A stretch of DNA of 64,000 nucleotides from Brachypodius melanocephalos (lineage: Eukaryota; Chordata; Aves; Passeriformes; Pycnonotidae), in assembly GCA_013398615.1 (NCBI GenBank), contig VZSR01000520.1, positions 26,228,539 to 26,292,538 of the forward strand. The letters run 5' to 3'. Below are positions 25,026 to 36,949 of the stretch, one piece after another. The translations under genes and the position numbers were made by a program. Under the pieces are notes generated by a model. It had not been told where the DNA came from and did no database searches. It saw only the letters and a program-made list of their open reading frames with translations. How positions within the stretch are numbered: position 1 is the first letter of the stretch; each line of letters starts with the position of its first letter.

Positions 25026-27829
25026 GTTGTAGAAATGTTGCAAAGTTCCTTTTTTCTGTTTGTAACAGTGCAGCTCTTTATAACTGGGGGGAAAAAAAAC
25101 TGGTTTTATGAAGGAGGTGTTGAGCCTGCCAAAGTTGATGGAGGTGAATTTGGACAGCCAATTAATGTGGGACAGCTAGATGGGAACAGGGAAGAATGTA
25201 AAATTATTATATTGCTACAGATTTATGCTTGCCAGAACAAAACAGGCAAATTGTTTGTGATGTTAAAGACCCTAAGTCTGCAGACTTAAATAAAGACATG
25301 CCTTTAAAAAAATCTAAGAATATGTTGGTATAATGATACTTCTTTTGAACATTATGCTAGAGAAAAGGTACAAGAATGTCAAACATTTAAAAATTATTTT
25401 TACTCAGCTAATTCTTCCATAATGGACGTTAATACTGTTGACATTACTCATGAATTGAATGCAAGCAATTTAGACAATAGATAGTATCAGGTGCTAATAG
25501 ATCAAATGTAATTATTCTTTGTGAAATAATTTTACACAGTTTAGCAAAATCGTTTCAATTATTCACTGTAAAGGAAAATGCTGAGTAAAAGTGAAAATAC
25601 TAAGCTTTCTCCTCTAGGGGCATTATATGCATTTCTAAGTCATATTTTTTCTGAATAGCAACCTTTCCTCTATAGCAGCTTCCAGTGCAAGTTATTACAA
25701 TTCTTTTTGCATAAGATAGGTCATGTGAAGTTCAGCTGTAGGTGGGGCCACTCTGGTTGATTGGGGGACAGTCTTAATAGATCCATTTCATTAATTAAGT
25801 CATGCATTTTTTTATTAACAAAACCTGTATGTCAGGTTTAGCCAGCTGGGAGCCATTCTTATGGTTGTTATCTTTGTCAGAAGGAATATTGTGAAAATAA
25901 GGAATTACTGTACACGCTTTAACTCCTGATTAAACAGAGGAATGACATCCGCTCACCTGCTGTCCATGAAAAAATAACTTAGGGGCATATCATGGTGTTG
26001 ATTCACTGATTCTGATCTTACATATCTCATTAAGGAAAAAGCTATGTACATTGTATTGAAAATATACCAGGAAGGACTTGTGTCATACCCAATCTATGGT
26101 CATTGAAACAAGCAAGGTTGAGCCCAAAATTTCAAACATCTAGGTTATTAATTGTTTCTTTTTATTCTTGAAGGAATGTTCTCCTCTTGCCCCTGTTTTT
26201 GGCTGTATAAAGTAATACTTTCTTGCATTTTGTCTCTTCTGGTCTTACATTCCCAGAGATCAGGAGGAAGCAGCAAGGTTTCCAGGAAGTATTTATTTGT
26301 AGTAGGCAGTCAAAAGAGCACCTACTTATGGCCACAACCTTTAGCTTCTTGATACAAATAAATTCAAAGCAGTCTTCACTAGGCTTTCTTCTGGTTCTCA
26401 ATGGGAAATGCACTAATGCTTCCAATATCATTAAAGAAGATTGAACAGGGAGGAACTTTCACCAAAGAGGAAGAAGTTCTGTGAATTTGTCCCTCACCAA
26501 AAAGGCTGTGAAGAAGGATGGATAACAAGGTTCATATTATCTAATTTATCTTTCTTTTGCTTATGAGCTAGGTAGGATCTTAATGTTATCCAGGCTCATA
26601 TAAAGTAGTGTTCTGTTTGTTTCAATCATATTCTGTAAAAGGGACTTCCATCCTAAGGGTTTTGATGGAGATAGAGAAATACATATTCTTTCATTTAGCT
26701 CTTCTTCCCTACTCTCTGTACCAAAGGAGTCATTTTACCATACTTTTACAGTTGTGACGATATGAGGAATGTGAAGATGTAGGAATTTAGTTTTTCCACT
26801 TGAGCAATGTTACCGCTCATATCAGAGAAGGGTATAATACCTGTTGAATGTGTATAGGCATAGTAGGCAGTATTCATACCAATAATTATCTTGTCCTGTT
26901 CAAAAAATAAATAAGGAATTGAAGAGTGTTGAATTCCGTGTTGGCTAGATTTCACAAGAGCTTTCATACTCATTCAGTTTCCTTGTCAGGTCCTGAGAAA
27001 ATAATTAATTCTTTGGTTCAGTGCAACCAGTATATTTCCTGCTACAGTGTTTCACTTTACCTGCTGGTCATGGAGAAATGAAAGAAAAAACTGCAGTTTT
27101 TCTTGTGAAATCCTGTGTCATAAAGTGAAAAATGTTGTTTTACTCTTCAACCAAGCTAAATTAAAGTGCACAACTATCATTTTTTTATGCATTTTATTTC
27201 AGTAGCTCAGTGGTCAAAACTCATGGGGGTAAAGGAAGAGAGAAGCTGAGGGAAGCTGATTTAAGATTTTTAGGATACAGAAATCAATTCAGCACTGTTT
27301 GTAGCCTCTTTCCAATCCCAACGCTTGAGAGCTTCTCTTCACTGATTTTTCTCCACCAGTCTAATCTCTCACTTTTCAAGAGGTATGAAAGTTGTGTATT
27401 TTGGCTTCCTCTCATGCGCTATATCTAGCTGATGGCCCCTTTCGCTGGAAGGAAAGAAAGAACATCTTCTCAGAAAACAAGGATGTTTGTTCTCGGGGCA
27501 GATCAACAAGGTACAGGAGGCTGCATCACTACCTATGCCCGGTGGTGACAGTGGTGGCTGAACCTGCAACGGGGAGGCAAAAACTTGTGAGAAACTGTTT
27601 TTTCCATTAAGGCCCCAAACCTGGATCTGTCTGCTGAGGTTAACCAGGTTGATGTGCATTGTTAACACATGCATACTGTTAATTAGCTCTTTAGTGTCTT
27701 TTCATGAGCAATAATTGGCACTGAGACCTGAACCAAATCTGGGCCTCAGGTTTCCAAGATGCGGCATGTGTAGGTAATAAGAAGAAATCCAGGACCCCAA
27801 AAACTCGGATTTTAAAGAAAATGAGCTAG

Positions 27830-27985
27830 GGAAAGACACTTTACTCCCAAGCTTCAGCATGGCAGACTGAGTTCTGCATGTTGTGACTTGCTCAGTACCA
27901 CACAGAAGACGTGAAATAGAAGAGGGAATTCAAGACAGAGCTCTTATCCCCAATCCACTAAATCATTCCCTTAGCATGTGTCCTT
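27830..27985 (-). mobile_element. MIR-like tRNA-derived SINE relic
   Basis: The + strand reads GTTGTGACTTGCTCAGTACC, ACACAGAAGACGTGAAATAG, AAGAGGGAATTCAAGACAGA, GCTCTTATCCCCAATCCACT and AAATCATTCCC. This follows the inverted tRNA-derived head of amniote MIR-type SINEs (CTTGCCCAAGGTCACACAG, GGGAATTGAACCCAG, CCACTAGACCAT). The order and spacing are preserved, with many substitutions. Confidence 0.58.
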
Positions 27986-30900
27986 GTTTCACGTTAAGGA
28001 GAATGGCCCAGACAAGTCTGCCCAGTTGCTTCAGTAAGCTTTGGTACAATAGGGAAGCAGACTTCCCCTATATTAAATTTCCCCGGCGCTCCCTTTATCA
28101 TTTAAGCCATCATTTTAACTGCCTTGTTTCATAGCGCTTAACTGTCCAAGGAGCTGTATGATTTATACGAGCAAGGGTTTGGCAGCAGCAGCTAGGTAAG
28201 ACATGACTTACTGAATAGCAAGACGTGGCCATTGTGTCCTTTACATGGCGTTCAGGAGGTGAGTTGCTAAGTGTGTATCCACACAGCAATCCCCAAACCA
28301 ACTGCATTTTTGTAGGGGGGAAGCCATGATGGCATTAAAGGTGTCTTTACCTGTGTGAAGAACAGGTTTCAGACTGCAGCACATGCAGGCCTCCTAGTGA
28401 GTCACCAGCCATTGCAGAGTGGTACATGTTGCTGTGTACAGTACCAAGAAAGAGGGGACAATGTGCTGGGCACACTCACCTAGGGTTCATCAGTACCTCA
28501 CGTACTGGCACTCCGATGACCAAAGCTGGGCATGGGCTGGAGCACAGTACACCGTGTTTGCTTTTCGTCAGAGCTGCATAATATCTTTCATTAACACCTT
28601 TGAGTAAGATCAGACAAAACTCTTCAAATACTCTGCTTTATTTTCTTGGGACAGGGAAGGAAGTCTCCACAAATTCTAAAAGTTAGGTTTTATTTTTGTG
28701 GTTTTTTTAATCATTCAAAGATTTTTTAAACCCACTGAATCATCCAGCAAGAAAGTAGGGACAAGGAGCAGAACCCCATGTGATTCCCTTTCTCAGGTTA
28801 GTCACACTGAGGGCTGGCTTTAGGGCTATGTTTTCTAGCTTTAGGGCTACTCAGCTCATCCGTGAGATCATCCCTCTCTGAAATACCATATGTAATCAAT
28901 TATTCCATCTTTGAAACACGTTTCCATTCTTTGTGTTTCTTCTAATTGCTTCTCCTGGAGAGACTCTTCCTCAGCTGGATGTTCCTGGCCATGCTGGAAG
29001 GCAGGGCTGGCTTCCAGCTTGGGGTCCGAGACAGCTTTGTCTCTTGCTTTTCTGATTCAGTGGAGGAGTTAAGCCAAGCGATCACAATAGCAAATCAGGA
29101 CAGCCATAAAATTCACCATCGTGTCTGATTTATAAAGATAACATTGTATTAAGTACAAGATATTTTCTGTGGTTTTTAGTAACAGGCTTTCTTCAGCTGA
29201 TCATTCCTGAATGGTGCCATGTGCTTCACTGTTTGATTAATTTATATGCCTTTATGATTTTAATTAATACTGTTTTCACCAGGGGCAGTTACTAGTGATT
29301 AGAAAACTTCAGGCACTTCACTTTATCTATGCCAGTGTTTGGGAATTATTTCTGTGATCTTTATTTTTGAAGACTGTTGAATGGCATCGAGAGCACAAAG
29401 GAGGCCATGTAAACACTGGGGGGAAAGTAATGCTTATACTTCTGGGAAAACATTTATGGTGATTCACATTTTGGAAACCGAAACACTATCAATGTTTTAT
29501 TGCCAGATTATTTTCCAAGAAAGAGCTTGGATCCATTGCTGAATCAGTTTCTTCAAAATTCTTAGGCTCGTATTGAAGTTGGATCACACAGAAGAAGCTG
29601 GAAGACTGTGCTATGGGAGAGAGTGTGGGAGAGAGTCAGAGGATTCCTCCATCCTCTGACATTAGCACAGGGGCACAGAATAAGCCCATCTAAGTATCTA
29701 AAGTGGTGTTTGGATCCTGCCAGGCTGCAGCAGTGAGATACCTGCATGATGTTAAAGGATCAGGACAAAAGTTTCTTTGTTAGGGATCTAGACAAGCAGC
29801 TTTGTACAGAAAAAATAGAAAATTAAAACATGCTTACTAAAACTGATCACGTGAATATACCCACTTGAAGATGGGAATATTCAATGTATGGGTACAAAAA
29901 GTCTCTGGATCCTAGTATAACTATTTTAGAGTTGGGTTTTTTTTCCCTGGTGAAAAGAAGCTAAAAATCCTACATCGTCTTGATGTGAATAAGAGCTAAG
30001 AATTTTTCAGAAACTGAAGCCTTGTAAGAAAATCTGAAATGCGCACTTGTATAACAGGTTTTGAGCAAGTTTGGCACAGTATTTACTACTACAGTATAAA
30101 GGGTTAGGTTCCTTGATGTATATTTCTAGTTGGCATTTTATCAAGGAAATAAACTTTGCTTTTTCTTTATTTTGTGACATGTGGATTGAAACTACATTTT
30201 CTCTGTCCAAAGCCTTGATGTAAAAGCATTAGATCATTAAATTCGGTGCTTTTGCATAAGACTGAAATTGTAACCGAAGAAATTATTTATGCAGAGAGAA
30301 GCAAGATAAAGTTTCTTTCAAGAGTTCTTTAACATATCAGATTGATAAGAGTCAAAACACCTTTACTGCCATTAAATATTTACCAAGACTTGGCTTTTGG
30401 AAGAGGGGCAGTTCAGTGCAGTGTGTTTGGCTCCATGCAATGCTATTGATTAGCTATCAGAAGGACATAGTTAATGGGTAACTGGAAGTATTACAGAGCT
30501 CTCCACATTCTTGTCAAGTCTTTTCTCTGAAGATGACCTAAAATAAAGTCAGTTACAACTGGCGTTCACCTGAGACAGATTGCACAAGTTCGCCTACGGT
30601 ATGAACAAAAGGTTCACAAGGATCAGTTGACCAGGTCTTAGGCAATCCTTTCTAGTAGTTGTCATCACTGCTGGACTTTAGAACTGCACGTGTTTACATT
30701 TAATTAGAAAGAACACACAGTTTACATCGCACAGTAGCTATCGGCATTGAATCAGAATTGATTTCCGCTCTCTTTCTCAAATGGCTATTTCTTTCCGACT
30801 AATTAAAAAAAGGCACATAACAAAATGACTCATATAAATTTTAAAGCAAAGTAAACACTATTCCCTGGAGACAAGAATAAAAGTCGATAGCACATAGTCA

Positions 30901-31859
30901 TTACATTGAGCTTGTTTTCAGGTGATTCTGATGCCTGCATTATGACATGTATCAGTACCATCAGATTTCTTTTATATATATGTATATGGCATGCCCCTTT
31001 GCACTGAGTGGACACTTCACTGACTGTTTCAGTTTTCAGGGTCAGGATTCTTATTTATTTCATCTGGATTGTTGCAATTTATCTGAGTTGATTCACTAAT
31101 ATTCCTACTTTTTGCCAAAGGACTTTATTAATTTGAAATAAAATTGTCTGTGTGTAGGTCACTCATGTAAAATGGAAGTCAGATGCCATTATCTTTACCA
31201 GTGAGAAACTGTAAAGGAAAGTAAAGCCCAAGCCATATTAGCCTTAAGTTCATGTATAATTTCTAGCAAATAAATCTGTTAGATTTTATTAGTTCTGCAG
31301 GCAAATCTGAATTCGAACTACTGTGACAGGCAACATCAATTAAGGCTTCTAGCAGAAATGTCTGGCTCTTGAGTGCGCCCACTCTTTGTCATCAGCGAAG
31401 ATTTCTGATATTGGCATTTTGGAGAGTGTATTCATGCCAGCAGTACCATCAAGCCTGTGGAAGCTGGAGGGCTTGCTGAAGGTCTAGACTGGGTTGGTGG
31501 GTGTGTGGGGACTGTAGAAGCTGATCCCAAAATGCCTGGTCAGAAGGCCTGATGTTCCTTTATGCCACGATACCCTGGTTTTCTTGTGAGTGACAGTGTT
31601 CAGGTTGAAGCTCTTGGCAGGGATCCCCTGAAAAAGACAAAAACTAACACATAGTGTTTTAAATTACAAAGTAATACATTGTTTTCTACCAGTTTTTGTT
31701 GTTATGCCAGTGGTTGTTATTTTAGTGCACTACCAAGAGTTACTGCTTTCTTAATTCAGTTAGATTTGAGGAAAATGGTGCACTGTTCTTTGAACAGTTG
31801 TCAGAAATGTTGTTAAAAACATACTCTCAGTATAAAAAATAAATCGCTCTGACCTTTAG

Positions 31860-32205
31860 GACAAGATCCTCTGTGTCTGTTCCACCAAGCTTGTGTGTCT
31901 GCAAATCCCTGACATCGGCAGTTTCCCTGCTGGCCCCAGGCCAGAGCTCCTGGCTCCACACCACCCACGTACACACCCCTTCGGTGATCCATGTCAACCC
32001 AGCAGCCTCCAGCAACCAGCAGAGAGGCGCAGGTGCCGCCAGGTCAGCCCGGGGATGGGGAAGGTGGCAGTGCCTCTTGTCTGTGAGCTGGCTGTGCCCC
32101 TCCTCTTTGCCTGCTGCCCACAGCCGAGCCAGGGGCTGCTCTGCCTCTGTTGAATGCTCACACTTCCCAGGGAGAGCAGACAGGAGGTTGTGATACACAG
32201 TAAAA
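31860..32205. other. GC-rich islet, unclassified (possible old LTR on minus strand)
   Basis: About 340 bp of GC-rich, CpG-containing sequence sits in AT-rich intron. Long frames are open on both strands here (106 and 86 codons on +, 132 and 88 on -), as expected where stop codons are scarce, and their products look like no protein I recognise. On the minus strand a TATA-like ATATAAGATGGTGCC precedes the islet at about 32217-32231, so an unrecognised LTR or retroposed fragment is possible. No splice-site arrangement links it to MIPOL1. Confidence 0.45.
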
Positions 32206-33644
32206 CACGGAGTCGCTGGCACCATCTTATATGTCCATTATATTCGCATACTGAGGTCACTCTTGGTGCCAGCTCTGTCTTCGATTAATAGATAAGGTTC
32301 CCTCTCTATTTGCAGTGTTACCTAAATAATCTATTACTGTAGGGAATAACTACAGTATTACAAATACTAAGTTAAAGTTATTTTGTTAACTAAAGCTATT
32401 GGCAAATATTTAAGAATGGCCAAAGCATATGAATTGACAATAAAGAACAGATACAAGATAGCAAAATTCTTACTTGTAGCATCTAGTGGGATAAAGTAAA
32501 CACCTTACAATTTTTTAAATTTTTTTTTCTTTTTATTTTGGGTTAGTTTTACTTATTTAGAAGCAAGCCTTCATGGTGCACCCAGTGAATGCTTAGGCTA
32601 GAATATGCTAATACAGCCAATTCCCTGTCAAAACATGACAGGAACATTTTATGGAAAGCTTAGTTCTAGGAATAACATATAACCTGGGAAAACTACAAAG
32701 AGTATCTGCAATAGTTAGCTGTATTGCAGAGTCCTCTAATTCATGGAAGAAATTTGAGAGTCTGTGGATCTGTGTTTTGCAGTTAGCCCAGATACATTGT
32801 GGAATCCCGAAGATGTGTAATTCATGTTAACATGTAGCAAGTAATATTCGGGATTAAAGCAGAAAATCTACAGTAGCCTCTTCTGTGAATGCAGGTGCAC
32901 TATATCTCTATGTGAGAAAAAAGCTAATGCTAAGTTGCAATCTTCCAGTCTCTAATCAATTAGAGACAGCAGATACCCCAGCCCCAGGTGCATCATGTAC
33001 CCAGGGAATTCAGATGGATTTCTTAGCTACAAGCAAACTCCTTAGCTGTGGGTCAGTGCTCTAGCTGAAGGGAATAGCATTATAACTGCAAACACCTCAA
33101 AAATGCTTCCTTCTGCTCATCAGTCTCATGTGTGTTTTGCCCTGTTTCAACCAAACACTATTAATCCAGAAACTATTTTTGTGGAGGTCCCAGACCATTT
33201 GATGGCATGGTGAATGTGAGGAATGATGGTACTGAATGTCATGTGTGTATTGCTCACATGAGGCTGTGCTATCTGAGCAATTTGCCCAGCAGCTGCATGA
33301 AGTGAACAGAAGACATTTGATAACTGTGCAACTCCCTAAATGAAGAGTTTGTAATGGCAGCATGGTTTCCAATTATGTCTTGTTTGAGAGCATATCTTGG
33401 TAGTCCTTCAGCTTCAAGAAAGGCTCAAATGATTAACTCCATGTCCTTACTCCCTATCCCAGGCTAATCATAGGGAAATAGTATGGGTACTTCAGTGGCC
33501 CTGGACAGTAAAAATGAAGCTGAAAAGAATATGTTTGCTGTTTGGCATCACCAGAAGACCATTTGGGTTGAGTTTTGTTCTAAATTCTGATTGTGCTGCA
33601 TCTAACAACTCTTTCAACAGTGATGAGTCTCTTGACATCACTGA

Positions 33645-33730
33645 AGCTCAGAGCACTTTGCAAAGGTAGCGTTGTGATTGCTCTTATTTAAAGACAAGGA
33701 GACTGAGGCCCAAGGAGGAAGAATACGTTT
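33645..33730 (-). mobile_element. MIR-like ancient SINE relic
   Basis: The + strand carries AGAGCACTTTGCAAAGGTAG, a T-rich spacer and AAAGACAAGGAGACTGAGGC followed by CCAAGGAGG. This is the inverted central and 3' part of a MIR-type SINE (AAAGCACTTTACAAAG ... TTACAGATGGGGAAACTGAGGCAC). The match is short but the landmark is distinctive. Confidence 0.55.
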
Positions 33731-34455
33731 CCTAGTGGCCTTTATTGATATTTGTTGAAAAAAATAAATTCTAAGATGGATAGCAGTCAATTCAAACTTT
33801 CACTGTAGCTAATGAACCTATTTTTGAATCATCTAATGTCCAGGCTCTTAGGACCCTGTGTTATGTGCAGCAAGCATTCCTGTTGTAACATGGTCCATGG
33901 CTTGTGTGCCAGAGTCTGCCTTCAGCTGCTGCCTTCAGATAAATTAGTGAGAAATGGTTTGCTGTACTGAGAAGAAAACAGTCTTCTTACCTTGTGTAAA
34001 TGCAGGCAAAGGAAGACTAGTAAAATATTTGTCTATGGTAGGGCAATGTCATCTAGTTGCCAGTCTACCAGCTGTCAGGCTCCTGACTCATATGTAAGGC
34101 AAACTTGGCTATTTAATATCCTCCCCTTCACAGCAAAATTTCAAAGTCCTTTTAGGTCTTACAGACTTTTTTTGATATCATCTTATTGCAGTGTTTCCTA
34201 AGAACACCTCTGAGGTAGTGTTTTCAAGGTATCGATGCTGCCTGGCCCTTGAGTGCACTCAGCGGCATGAGGGGACGCTCTTCAAAGCCATCCTGAGTGC
34301 AGGCTGAGGTCTGAGAGGTCTCCAGGACCTGTGAGAAACATTTGTGGTGAAAACCAAGGTCAGACCTTCATGCCTTTGGGAACATTGGATACATTTGTCA
34401 CTGGGGTGGAGGCAGAGGGAGGGGATAGGTAGGGAATGTTTGGGTTTTTGCTGCC

Positions 34456-34481
34456 TTTTTTTTTTTTTTTTTTTTTTTTTT
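34456..34481 (+). repeat. T26 mononucleotide run
   Basis: There are twenty-six consecutive T bases. On the minus strand this is an A26 run inside a 203-codon open frame, where it would encode poly-lysine. I found no AATAAA signal or gene-like sequence upstream of it on the minus strand, so I do not call a processed pseudogene. Confidence 0.9.
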
Positions 34482-36718
34482 CTCCCTCTAGGTGGAAGGT
34501 TTTTGCTATGCTGTTCAGTAATTGCTTCAGGTAGAAAATAATTTCCCACCTTGCAGCAAAAGTATGCCTGGCAAGGTGAGAAGTGTTTTAGGAGCAGTAC
34601 TTCACAGAGTTGATTTTCAGCCAAAGTCAAGTCCCTCTGGGAGCAGTTACAGCTGGTGATATTTCTTTGCAGGCTTGAAGCTACTCTGACTTTGGGAACT
34701 GAGGAAATCTCTTGCTCTCTACAGGAGCTGCACAAGTGATACTTCCTCATGTCACTTTTTCTTCTGCCTAGACACAGTTGAGGTGGGCCCTTGAAGCTCT
34801 CAGACCCAAGCTGGAGCAAGGAAGAGGCTGTGTTGCCATAGTAAAGCAAAAGGCTTACTAAAAAGAACATGTGAATTACTGAAATCCAGGAACTGTTTGA
34901 ATACTTCTGTGACCCATTCCTCAGTCCTAGAACTCCCTTTTATTTTTTAATTAGGTTTCTTATTCTTATTAGGTTAATCAATATTCATTGAAGAAATAAT
35001 CTTTTGGTCAATGAAGGAATTTCAAATTAGTAAATTTCAGAAGGGATGAAATAAAGGTATTTTACCAAAACATATTGATGGAAGTATGGAAATTGCATGC
35101 TTTCAAAAAAAATTTAGAAGATCTGTTAAAAACAGTGCCTTTATCAAGAGGAATCACATTGGTTACAAAGTGTATACATCAGAATCTATTGGTCACTCAG
35201 ATGCAATCATTATGACTTAAGACATGTAGTAGCATATTGCAATTGTAGTAGTATATACATGTTTTTCATGGCCAGTCTTTGAAAAGAAGCCCAGTTGTAG
35301 CCACAGAGACCCAGTGTTTTAGGATCTAAATAAATTACTTTATTTTTCATATATTATGGAAAAAAACTCTGAGCTGGTGTGAACAAGGTAAAATATTTAG
35401 TCTATCTTTTAGTTTTTGTTGGTTTGTTTTTTTTTTTTTTTTTAATTTAAGAGACCTATATAGTCACTGAGCAGTTTAGCTTTTCATCTGTCTTTTTTTT
35501 CTCTTTTAATCTTGTGCCAGATGTTTAAGTGGGCAGCAGCAGTATTTCAGTAACCTGCTTTCGACATTATTTGCATACCTTTGTGTTTTTCCATGGTGAT
35601 CTATGCTCAACTGTAGTAGAATCTCAGTCAGTAAATTTTATGTGCAACTGCTAGAGTAATTTTTTTTTAATTAGTCCATTCTAGGAATTTTAATGTCCCT
35701 TTATAAATATTTATAAATTCAATATGTCTTCATTTAATTGAAAAGGTTTTTCACATTGTTTTCAGATAATCAGAGGTACTATGCACAATGACATGTCAAC
35801 ACTCTGACCTTTTAGCTTCTCTGTTTCTCTTAGTTCATCCACGTTTTGTTTGTCCATGTATATTATATTTTAGTTAGTTTATGGTATTCCTTCATGGGCT
35901 ATTGCAACAGACAGTGTTTTCCATGCAAACATCTTAATAAACTGCAAAGAAAGAAAATATGCTATTGCATATTAGCAGCTGTCATGTAGACTGTCTTGAA
36001 TACTGTAATCAGTGTGTACTGCTACTAGAAATCCACACTGAAACAATGTTTGTTTGTCCAGAAATTTCTGGCACACAAATACAAAGCATTTAATAATATA
36101 TTCTGGTTTGTGGAATGAAAGAGTATTGGCTTTGTGCTCTGTGATTTGGAATCTCTATGAACTTAGCTCAAAATCATAGATAAAACTGAATGAGGACCTT
36201 TAGAATTGATTAGCATGTGGAAATCATATTTCTGAGTAATCCTGCTGATTTAATGATTTTAGGTTTTGGGTTGTAGTGTTTTTATTCCTTTCATTTTATT
36301 GAAAAGTCTTCTTTTGCAAATAAATCCTCTGTAGCTCGTGGGTCTGAGAGTCCCATGTAGCACAGGTTAATATCACATCAATAACTTACATTGATTAATT
36401 CAGCTTTTTGTAAATCACAATAAAAACTTTTTGCTGCAGGTCAGAGGTGATCAACAAGATGCTACAGCTAAAAATACTTCTTGAGTTTTTGCTGATTTTT
36501 TTTTTATTTTTTCAAATTTTGATGGTTGTAACATACTTTTATGTATCTTTTAAGAAGAGCCTTGTGGAAAAGGTATTTTTTCTTTGTTCTCTGTCACTTC
36601 TGAAATATAACTTGTTTTGCATGTGAGTCCATATATGACAATATTGAAAGTATTAATTAATTCTTGCATCTCAGCCTTAGACTGAAACTTAACAACATGT
36701 ATGATTTGATTTTCCCAG

Positions 36719-36949
36719 CTTATACAAGTCCTTGTCTGAAGGCATGAGTCTGAAGAACCAGCCTAACTGTGCTTTCAGTGCTCCTGAAGGTGGACTGCAA
36801 GGAAGGGAGGATGTTGTGACCCTGACTTACGGCCAGGTTGAAGAGCTGGTAGCTCAGCTGCAGCAAACTCGATCAGAGCAAAAAGACACCGAGCTGAGGC
36901 TCCAGAAAGCCCTGGAAGCTTCACAGGAGGCAAATGAAAAAGTTCAAAA
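36719..36949 (+). CDS. MIPOL1: MIPOL1 coding exon B (penultimate)
   Basis: This 231-nt exon is flanked by GATTTGATTTTCCCAG (AG at 36717-36718) and a GTAAGT donor at 36950. Its first base completes a Ser codon begun in exon A, and it ends two bases into a Lys codon finished by exon C. It starts LYKSLSEGMSLKNQPN and ends EASQEANEKVQ. The human block recalled as SLHKSLSQ...VANEKVQKLERLV matches both ends. The central part (roughly NCAFSAPEGGLQGREDVVTL) looks more diverged. The second half is a heptad-like E/Q/L-rich coiled coil (GQVEELVAQLQQTRSEQ, then ELRLQKALEASQEA). Length is a multiple of three with equal phases at both ends, so skipping it would leave the frame intact. The flanking introns are 26.7 and 19.1 kb. 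Confidence 0.95.

Larger units (their letters stand above)
9985..36718 (+). other. MIPOL1: MIPOL1 intron between exons A and B (26.7 kb)
   Basis: GT at 9985 and AG at 36717-36718 bound this intron, which is phase 2. The first 5 kb are dense in retroelement relics: CR1, an LTR, CR1 and another LTR, listed separately. After about 15.2 kb recognisable elements are sparse. There are MIR-like relics near 19.3, 27.9 and 33.7 kb, a palindromic block near 19.7 kb, microsatellites at 20.8 and 25.0 kb, a G/T-rich tract near 24.1 kb and a GC-rich islet near 32 kb. No further exon is expected, because the protein reads continuously from exon A to exon B compared with recalled human MIPOL1. The rest is AT-rich sequence in which I see no genes. 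Confidence 0.85.

Noticed and set aside
24978..25289. 103-codon frame with alternating Tyr/Ile start
   Set aside because: The start is the TA microsatellite and the remainder has no recognisable domain.
31827..32225. 132-codon minus-strand frame, with overlapping plus-strand frames
   Set aside because: All lie in the GC-rich islet where stop codons are scarce. The translations are low-information and mutually overlapping, so composition explains them better than coding.
34259..34870. 203-codon open frame on the minus strand, the longest in the window
   Set aside because: It runs through a T26/A26 homopolymer that supplies a poly-lysine stretch, shows no family motif, and has no supporting splice sites or polyadenylation signal. 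A frame this long is unusual but not decisive in 64 kb read six ways.
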